From an uncultured Coriobacteriaceae bacterium (lineage in GTDB: Bacteria; Actinomycetota; Coriobacteriia; Coriobacteriales; Coriobacteriaceae), in NCBI GenBank assembly GCA_944319885.1, contig CALUFC010000003.1:1-64000 (forward strand): 64,000 nt of DNA, given 5' to 3'. The stretch's first letter is position 1, and every line of letters begins with the position of its first letter. The translations under genes and the position numbers were made by a program. Below the pieces are notes generated by a model, which saw only the letters and a list, made by a program, of their open reading frames with translations, was not told where the DNA came from and did not search any database. Of the stretch, positions 58,914-64,000 are shown in pieces.

Positions 58914-61472
58914 CTACCCGAGCGCAAACGAGGCGAGGCGCGCGCGAGCCACCGCCGCCTGCCCGTAGGCGATGCAGCCATCGTTGGCGGGGACGGTGTG
59001 CGCAAGCAGGGGTGTGAGCCCTCGGTCGCGCAAGCCGCGTTCGATGCGCGCGCACAGCAGGCGGTTCATGAAGACGCCGCCCGAGAGCGCGATCGTTTGT
59101 ATGCCGGTGCGCTCAGAGATGCGGGCCGCTGCCTCGCAGAGTGCGTCGGCGATAGCGATGTGGGCATGCAGGGCGATGGCCTCGGGGGCCATACCGGCGG
59201 CGAGGTCGTCGAGCACGCCGGCAAGCAGGGGCGCGGGGTCGATGACGAGCTCCTCGGGCGCTGCGGTCTCGCCGACGCGCGCTATGGCGTCGCGCGCCTC
59301 CGGCGAGGGCTGCTTGGCGGGGCGCCACGCGAGCGCGAGCCGGTACCGGGAGGTGCGCGGCAGATGTGCGGCATTGCCGCCGAGACTTCGCCACGCCGCC
59401 GCCTCGAACTCGATCGCAGGTTCGCCTTCGTAGGTTGCCCGCAGGCAGGCGCCGGTTATGGCGGCGAGTGCGTCGAGCAAGCGCCCCATGCTCGAGGTGG
59501 CAGGGCTCGCGATGTCGCGCTCGACCATGGAATGGGTGATGGCGAACTCGTTGGCGGTCAGCGCATCCCGGAGGCGCGTGGCGCCCGCATGGTCGGTAAG
59601 CTCGCAGGTCATGAGGAGAGAGAGGGCACAGCGGCGCGCATCGCGCACGGAGGCGGCGCCGCCCGGTAACCGCCAGCTACGGAGATGCCCCACGCGTGTG
59701 TAGCCTGCAAGGGTCGCCACCATGAGCTCGCCGCCCCAGACGCTGCCGTCGGTTCCGGCACCGGTGCCGTCGAGCGCGATACCGATCACGGGTGCTTCCG
59801 CTTCAAGGACGCCTGCCGCTGCCGCCTCGGCGATCACGCTTGCGATGTGGGCATGGTGGTGCTGTACCTCGATGAGCGGCATGTCGCTGCGCGCGGCCTC
59901 GCTCCGTGCCCATTGGCTGGTGAGGTAGGCGGGATGCAGGTCGCAGGCAAGGGCGGTGGGTTCGAGGTCGAAGAGCTGCTCCATGCGGCGGCGCGCCTCG
60001 TGCCAGGCGTCGAGCACCGCGGCGTGCTCAATATCTCCAATGTGCTGGGAGAGCAGGCATTGCGCCGCGTTGGAAGCGGCTTCGCGCGTGAGGGCGAGCG
60101 TCGCCTTTTGCTCGGCACCGCAGGCGAGCACCGCCGGTGCGGCGCTCGTTTCGGGCATGTTCGCAATGCCGGAGCAGCCGGGCAGGTCGAGCGGGCGGGG
60201 CGCATGGCCGCGGGCGCGGCGTACGAGCATCGGCGCATCGCCCGCCACGCGCACCACCGAGTCGTCGAAGCGCGTGAGAATGGCGCGGTCGTTGCCCAGG
60301 AGGGCGTCGGCAAGGCCGCCCGCAACGAGGTGCTGCCAGGCAAGCTCGTCATCGATCTCGATGGGTTCCTCGGAGATGTTGCCGCTCGTCATAACCAGGG
60401 CATGCACGCCCTGCTCGCGGCAGGCGGCGAGCAGCAGGTGCTGCAGTGGCGTATAGGGCAGCATGACGCCCAGCTCGGGCAGGTCGAACGCGACGCTGCG
60501 CGCAAGCTCGAGCGCCGGTGCGGCGCCCTCGGTGGCGAGGGTGCCGGCCGTCTCGCCCATGCGGCGGCGCAACAGCACGATGGGGCGTATGGTTCCGGCG
60601 AGCAGCGCGCGTTCGGCATCGCTCACCAGGCACAGGTGCTCGGCATCCTCCACATCGGCGACCATGATGGCCAGCGGCTTGTTGCTCCGCCGCTTGCGCC
60701 GCCTCAGCTCGCGCACCGCGTGTTCGCTTGCGGAATCGCATGCGAGATGAAACCCGCCGAGGCCCTTGGTGGCCACGATGCCGCCCGCGGCGAGCAGCTG
60801 GGCGCACCGCGCGATGATGGCGTCGCTTGTCGCGCGCGTTGCGCCCACGCGCGGGGTATCTCCGCCTGCACGCTCGCGCCAAGTGATATGGGGCCCGCAG
60901 GCAAAGCAGGCGTCGGGTTGCGCGTGGAAGCGCCGGTCGAGCGGGTTGGCGTATTCGGCAGCGCAGGTGGGGCACATGGGGAACGCGCGCATCGAGGTGT
61001 TTGCGCGGTCGTAGGGGAGCGCGTCGATGATGGTGAAGCGCGGCCCGCAGTTGGTGCAGTTGATGAAGGGGTAGTGGTAGCGCCGGTCGCGGGGATCGAA
61101 GAGCTCGCGCAGGCAGTCGGGACAGGTGGCGATATCAGGCGAGACGAGCGTGGTGCGCGCGCCCTCGCGCTCGGAGGACACGATGCGAAAGCGCCGCTCG
61201 ACGTCGGGTCCAGCGGAATTGGCAGTGCTCGAGGTCACCTCGATACCGGTGATTTTCGATGCCGCCGGCGCGTGCGCGCGCAGCGCGCTTGTGAAGGCGT
61301 CGAGCACCTCTGCCTCGGCAGCCGCTTCGATATGCACGCCGTCGCCCGCGTTGAGCACCCAGCCCGCGATGCCGTGCTCGACCGCCTCGCGGTAGACGAA
61401 CGGCCTGAAGCCCACGCCCTGGACGATGCCCGTGATGTGGATGTGCCTGTGTTCGACGACGCCCTCAGCCAC
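58914..61472 (-). CDS. hypF: Carbamoyltransferase HypF
   Basis: Makes the carbamoyl group for the cyanide ligands from carbamoyl phosphate and ATP. An 852-residue protein with its usual four parts: an acylphosphatase-like start (HIHITGIVQGVGFRPFVYRE, about residues 10-95), zinc-finger motifs (CPDCLRELFDP, CTNCGPRFT, CPTCAAEY, CFACGPH), a YrdC-like domain (about 210-400, LAAGGIVATKGLGGFHLACD), and a Kae1-like C-terminal domain with VQHHHAHIASVIAE and SGGVFMNRLL. GTG is the start, with AGGGA upstream. It lies nine bases after nikR in the operon. Confidence 0.96.
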   Translation of the reverse strand: MAEGVVEHRHIHITGIVQGVGFRPFVYREAVEHGIAGWVLNAGDGVHIEAAAEAEVLDAFTSALRAHAPAASKITGIEVTSSTANSAGPDVERRFRIVSSEREGARTTLVSPDIATCPDCLRELFDPRDRRYHYPFINCTNCGPRFTIIDALPYDRANTSMRAFPMCPTCAAEYANPLDRRFHAQPDACFACGPHITWRERAGGDTPRVGATRATSDAIIARCAQLLAAGGIVATKGLGGFHLACDSASEHAVRELRRRKRRSNKPLAIMVADVEDAEHLCLVSDAERALLAGTIRPIVLLRRRMGETAGTLATEGAAPALELARSVAFDLPELGVMLPYTPLQHLLLAACREQGVHALVMTSGNISEEPIEIDDELAWQHLVAGGLADALLGNDRAILTRFDDSVVRVAGDAPMLVRRARGHAPRPLDLPGCSGIANMPETSAAPAVLACGAEQKATLALTREAASNAAQCLLSQHIGDIEHAAVLDAWHEARRRMEQLFDLEPTALACDLHPAYLTSQWARSEAARSDMPLIEVQHHHAHIASVIAEAAAAGVLEAEAPVIGIALDGTGAGTDGSVWGGELMVATLAGYTRVGHLRSWRLPGGAASVRDARRCALSLLMTCELTDHAGATRLRDALTANEFAITHSMVERDIASPATSSMGRLLDALAAITGACLRATYEGEPAIEFEAAAWRSLGGNAAHLPRTSRYRLALAWRPAKQPSPEARDAIARVGETAAPEELVIDPAPLLAGVLDDLAAGMAPEAIALHAHIAIADALCEAAARISERTGIQTIALSGGVFMNRLLCARIERGLRDRGLTPLLAHTVPANDGCIAYGQAAVARARLASFALG

Positions 61473-61481
61473 GTTGAATCC

Positions 61482-61922
61482 CTAGAGGTCGAGGCTTGCG
61501 TTTGTGGCCGCGCAGGACAGCTTGCCGTGATGCACGCCGCGAAGTCCCAGCAACCGGTTGGCGAGCTCGTGCACGCGCGCGCCGGTGCCGCGCACGGCTA
61601 GGATTTCCAGGCAGTTGTGGTGATCGAGGTGCACGTGCATCGTCGACACGATCTCGGCGGTGTAATCGTGCTGGATTTCGTCGAGCTTGCGGGTGAGGTC
61701 GCCGGTGTGGTGGTCGTAGATCATCGTGAGCGAACCGATGACCTGCGCCTCGGGCTCCGTTGCGTCGTCGCGCACGAGTGACGCGCGCATGAGGTCGCGA
61801 ATTGCCTCAGAGCGGTTGATGCCGTCGCCGCGTTGGGCGATTTGCGCATCGAAGGCGCGCAGGAGCTCTTCGGGGACCGCGATGGAGAACCGTACGAGGT
61901 CGCCCGTACCGATGCCGTCCAT
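61482..61922 (-). CDS. nikR: NikR-like nickel-responsive regulator
   Basis: A 146-residue regulator. The N-terminal ribbon-helix-helix (about residues 8-50) has LVRFSIAVPEELLRAFD and GDGINRSEAIRDLMR. The C-terminal ACT-like Ni-binding domain has MIYDHHTGDL, HVHLDHHNCLEILAVRG, where the His and Cys residues are the square-planar Ni ligands, and a further HGKLSC. It starts the operon after a small gene and precedes hypF, so it probably adjusts hydrogenase maturation to nickel supply. I did not find a convincing NikR palindrome near the operon start. Confidence 0.9.
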   Translation of the reverse strand: MDGIGTGDLVRFSIAVPEELLRAFDAQIAQRGDGINRSEAIRDLMRASLVRDDATEPEAQVIGSLTMIYDHHTGDLTRKLDEIQHDYTAEIVSTMHVHLDHHNCLEILAVRGTGARVHELANRLLGLRGVHHGKLSCAATNASLDL

Positions 61923-61925
61923 GAG

Positions 61926-62174
61926 CTAGACCAGCGTGACCGAGCCCACGGCGTTGTGGTCGGCCTCGATTGCGTCTTCATAGCCCGCGAGCGCGCGGCG
62001 CGCCTCGTCGAGCGACGCCATGGCGGCGGCGAGCTTCTCGTTGGTGCGCTCCATGTCGAACGCCTCGGTTGCGTGGAACAGATCGTGGCTCCAGCTGCGC
62101 GCGAGCGCGATGGTATCGTCGATCTGCTTGACGCTCATGGCGAGCTGGCTCATGTTCATACCGACGTCGTGCAT
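61926..62174 (-). CDS. Small helical protein of unknown function upstream of nikR
   Basis: An 82-residue, mostly alpha-helical protein (MSQLAMSVKQIDDTIALARS; TNEKLAAAMASLDEARRAL). It has three His residues spread along the chain and no Cys, signal peptide or span. GGAGGAG lies just before the ATG. It ends three bases before nikR, so it heads the nikR-hypFCDE operon. hypA and hypB, the nickel-insertion genes, are absent, and this protein occupies their usual genetic neighbourhood. It shows no CxxC or GTPase motif, so it is not a HypA or HypB. Function unknown. Confidence 0.7.
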   Translation of the reverse strand: MHDVGMNMSQLAMSVKQIDDTIALARSWSHDLFHATEAFDMERTNEKLAAAMASLDEARRALAGYEDAIEADHNAVGSVTLV

Positions 62175-62244
62175 GGCTCCTCCTTGTGATTGCTGTGTTC
62201 GGGGTTAGTGTACTACGCGGAACGGGCAAGCCCCGGCATAAATA

Positions 62245-62274
62245 AGCGGCACCCGGAGCAACCCGGATGCCGCT
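62245..62274 (-). terminator. Terminator of trxA
   Basis: AGCGGCA-C-CCGG pairs with CCGG-A-TGCCGCT (one mismatch) around a six-base loop, 27 bases after the trxA stop on the minus strand, followed by TATTTAT. Confidence 0.6.
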
Positions 62275-62300
62275 GCTGTGCGCTGGCTCTGTGCGATGCG

Positions 62301-62621
62301 CTACAGGTACTTCTGCAGCTCCGCGGCGAGCTTTGCCTTGGGCATGGCGCCTACGATGCGGCCAGCTTCCTTGCCCGCCTTCAAGATGACGAGCGTGGGG
62401 ATCGACATGACGCCGTACTGCATGGCGATCTCCTGGTTCTCGTCTACGTTGCACTTGGCAACCTTGAGCGAGGAGGCCATCTCGTCTGCCAGCTCGTCGA
62501 CAACGGGTGAAAGCATGCGGCACGGGCCGCACCATGGTGCCCAGAAGTCGATGAGGACGGGAAGCTCTTCAGTCATCAGGGCGGGAAGCGACCCTGCGGT
62601 AACCTCGGTGATGTTTGCCAT
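62301..62621 (-). CDS. trxA: Thioredoxin
   Basis: A 106-residue cytoplasmic disulfide reductase. The active site WCGPC (Cys31, Cys34) lies after the strand VLIDFWAP, and the cis-Pro loop reads MSIPTLVIL. The C-terminal helix is KAKLAAELQKYL. Length and motifs fit classical TrxA. GAGGAA lies before ATG 62621; an ATG eight codons earlier is less likely. A terminator follows, so it is monocistronic. Thioredoxin reductase is not in the window. Confidence 0.95.
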   Translation of the reverse strand: MANITEVTAGSLPALMTEELPVLIDFWAPWCGPCRMLSPVVDELADEMASSLKVAKCNVDENQEIAMQYGVMSIPTLVILKAGKEAGRIVGAMPKAKLAAELQKYL

Positions 62622-62797
62622 TTGTTCCTCCACATGGGTGTGCATAAGCTTGAGCGGTCGGTACGGTGAGGTTATACCCAGTTGCAGCGGGGGATTGCAG
62701 CTTGTTTGGTGGCAGTTCGCGCAAGGTGCGTAGAATAGTAGATGCGCCGCATGTGCACGCGGCCTTTGAGCCGCTGGCCTGTTCGAGGAGGGACGCC

Positions 62798-63385
62798 ATG
62801 ACGATTTCCGTGCGAACGATTCGAGACGCCTATCAGGCGGCGGTTCAGCAGGAGCTCGATGCGCTTGCGCAGCGCGGTGTGCTCATGGCTGGCGATGCTT
62901 CGTCGGACATCGTGCTGGTGAAGGGCGTGCTCAACGAGCGCGAGCAAGCGGGTGCGGAGCTGCTGTCCGGCTCCGACGGCGATGCGGTGCGCGCTGCGCT
63001 GCTTCGCCTGGGGTATCCGCCCGAGGCGTTCTGCGCGCTCGGCGCGGTGTACGGCGAGGGCGATGCGGGCGTTGTGCCGGTGCGGCCCGCGGGGACGCCG
63101 CTCGAGCCCGCGCTGTTTCGCGAGGCGCTCGAGGCGCTCGATCCCGAGGCCGTGGTGCTGCTCGACGATGTCGCCGCGGGCGCGATGCGGGAGGCCTATG
63201 CCGAGAGCCTGGCGCAGATTGAGCAGTTCGAAGTTGCCATGCTCGAGCCCGGGCTGGTGGCGCATGTGCTGGGCCGGCGCGTGCTGGCGCTCGACGGATT
63301 CGAGGCGGCTTTGGCCGACCCGGCGGCCAAGCAGCGCATGTGGGCCTACCTCAAGCAGCTCCCGCCAGCAGGCGCTCCCTATTAG
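62798..63385 (+). CDS. Conserved-looking protein of unknown function
   Basis: A 195-residue hydrophilic protein, rich in Ala, Glu and Leu, without signal peptide or spans. Recognisable stretches are VRTIRDAYQAAVQQELDALA at the start and MWAYLKQLPPAGAPY at the end. It has one Cys and no obvious catalytic motif. Codon use is like its neighbours, so it is very probably real. GAGGAGG lies six bases before the ATG. It is divergent from trxA and followed by a dispersed repeat. I recognise no family; the pattern of short alpha/beta elements would suit a small cytoplasmic protein. Confidence 0.7.
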   Translation: MTISVRTIRDAYQAAVQQELDALAQRGVLMAGDASSDIVLVKGVLNEREQAGAELLSGSDGDAVRAALLRLGYPPEAFCALGAVYGEGDAGVVPVRPAGTPLEPALFREALEALDPEAVVLLDDVAAGAMREAYAESLAQIEQFEVAMLEPGLVAHVLGRRVLALDGFEAALADPAAKQRMWAYLKQLPPAGAPY

Positions 63386-63392
63386 GGTTGGT

Positions 63393-63423
63393 TGGGGACG
63401 GGTTCCACCTGACCCATTTCGTC
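63393..63423. repeat. Dispersed intergenic repeat, copy 2
   Basis: The TGGGGACGGGTTC core lies eight bases after the stop at 63385, with a tail ending GACCCAT. By eye about 25 of 31 positions match the copy at 29833. Both copies follow a gene end on the plus strand. Confidence 0.5.
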
Positions 63424-63453
63424 AAAAGAAAAAGGCTCCCCGAAGGGAGCCTT
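63424..63453 (-). terminator. Terminator of the ferredoxin gene
   Basis: On the minus strand a 9-bp stem (AAGGCTCCC / GGGAGCCTT, loop CGAA or TTCG) is followed by TTTTCTTTT. It lies 40 bases after the ferredoxin stop and may also stop plus-strand transcripts. Confidence 0.75.
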
Positions 63454-63492
63454 GCGAGCGAGTGCTCAACGCGCCGTATGGGCTAGATGATG

Positions 63493-63678
63493 CTAGTCCT
63501 CAGCGATCTCGGTGATCGCGCCGGCGGGGCAGGAATCCTGGCAAACGCCGCAGGCGATGCAGGAATCCTCGTCAACCACGGTCGCAACGTCCTGGATCTC
63601 CAGAACGCCCTGGGGGCAGTCGTCAACACAGACGCCGCAGGCGATGCACTCATCGGCATCAATAACTGGATGTGCCAT
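63493..63678 (-). CDS. 2[4Fe-4S] ferredoxin
   Basis: A 61-residue electron carrier with two complete cluster motifs, CIACGVCVDDCPQG and CIACGVCQDSCPAG, in an otherwise acidic protein, as in clostridial ferredoxins. It would serve low-potential electron transfer in an anaerobe, for example with pyruvate:ferredoxin oxidoreductase or hydrogenases; partners are not encoded nearby. AGGAGGACC precedes the ATG, so the short start MAHPVI is preferred to the longer upstream frame. The terminator follows directly. Confidence 0.95.
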   Translation of the reverse strand: MAHPVIDADECIACGVCVDDCPQGVLEIQDVATVVDEDSCIACGVCQDSCPAGAITEIAED

Positions 63679-64000
63679 AGTGGTCCTCCTCTGGTCGTGC
63701 CCGATGCCGTAGGCGAGTGACATCGAGTCGTGTGGCTTCATTATGCCCCCAGAAGCGTTCAATGCAACCCCTTGCACAACTCTTTTCCTACCGTTCGCCG
63801 AGTCAGCTCAAGCGAACTTGGCGGTTAGGTGTCCAGAGGGGGGGCATGTCCACGCGCGGGCTGCGGTGACGGGGCATGCTCATGAACCCTGGAATCGCAC
63901 GGTGAAGCGCGTTCGGCAACCCTAGTTTGAGGCCGCGCAAAAAATCTTATATATGTTGACTTAGATTTTGTGCATCGCAGCGTATAGATTGCAAAGAAAG
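63679..64000. other. Intergenic end of window
   Basis: No gene is supported here. It includes the ferredoxin upstream region, a run of seven G (63838-63844) and an AT-rich end where TTGACT (63956) and TATAGA (63983) are 21 bases apart, too far for a normal promoter. A gene may begin beyond the window. Confidence 0.5.

Noticed and set aside
59685-61601. 638-codon open frame on the plus strand
   Set aside because: Antisense to hypF, whose domains are unmistakable; the plus-strand product has no coherent fold signals.
63956-63988. TTGACT and TATAGA as a promoter at the window end
   Set aside because: The spacer is 21 bases, and there is no homopolymer or downstream gene in view to support it.

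Overview
The window is GC-rich, densely coded bacterial chromosome with no visible insertion sequence, prophage, plasmid or CRISPR array. The gene style (a TsaB-RimI-TsaD triple fusion, a fused double EcfA ATPase, an NRMT-type Mg transporter, a hyp hydrogenase-maturation operon and many Tat-type lipoproteins) fits a Coriobacteriia actinobacterium such as a Collinsella relative. That placement is an inference from gene content, not a database match.

Region 1 (0-7.1 kb) is a run of housekeeping genes on the plus strand: acpS, nnrE/nnrD fusion, alr, type-4 uracil-DNA glycosylase, tsaE and tsaB-rimI-tsaD (t6A tRNA modification plus ribosomal acetylation). At 7.2-9.3 kb a promoter, an isoleucine-rich 14-residue leader peptide and an intrinsic terminator precede a CstA transporter. 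A structured intergenic region and tRNA-Gln follow (9.4-9.8 kb). Region 2 (9.8-16.7 kb) has a peptidoglycan-binding protein, a two-component pair whose response regulator carries a one-base deletion, a TVP38-like membrane protein, a polyprenyl diphosphate synthase and galE.

Region 3 (16.9-28.5 kb) holds a secreted coiled-coil NlpC/P60-like hydrolase, EcfT and a fused EcfA-EcfA, murB, an ApbE flavin transferase with a small Gx-type membrane protein, a MarR-controlled heterodimeric ABC exporter and a tyrosine phosphatase. Region 4 (28.6-37 kb) holds a zinc-ribbon membrane protein, a complete polar amino acid ABC transporter, an aldose epimerase, prfA behind a short uORF, and a DUF362 ferredoxin-like protein.

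Region 5 (37-50 kb) is mostly envelope and ion homeostasis: a sortase-type surface protein whose promoter spacer contains a G9 tract, HlyIII, a CNNM/HlyC transporter, a stand-alone domain resembling the cyanophycin synthetase N domain, YtxH and PRC proteins, a tandem pair of polysaccharide deacetylases (the first catalytically degenerate), and a PRC-MgtE_N-CBS membrane protein followed by an NRMT-like transporter behind a structured leader. Region 6 (50-64 kb) contains an acyltransferase-3/SGNH protein, ribokinase, pyrE, a lipoprotein, deoC, and the minus-strand operon small protein-nikR-hypF-hypC-hypD-hypE-gph, then trxA, an unknown gene and a 2[4Fe-4S] ferredoxin.

The most interesting signals are the poly-G promoter spacer, the Ile leader in front of cstA, the NRMT/MgtE-like pair, the dead/live deacetylase pair, the orphan CphA-N-like protein and the frameshifted response regulator.
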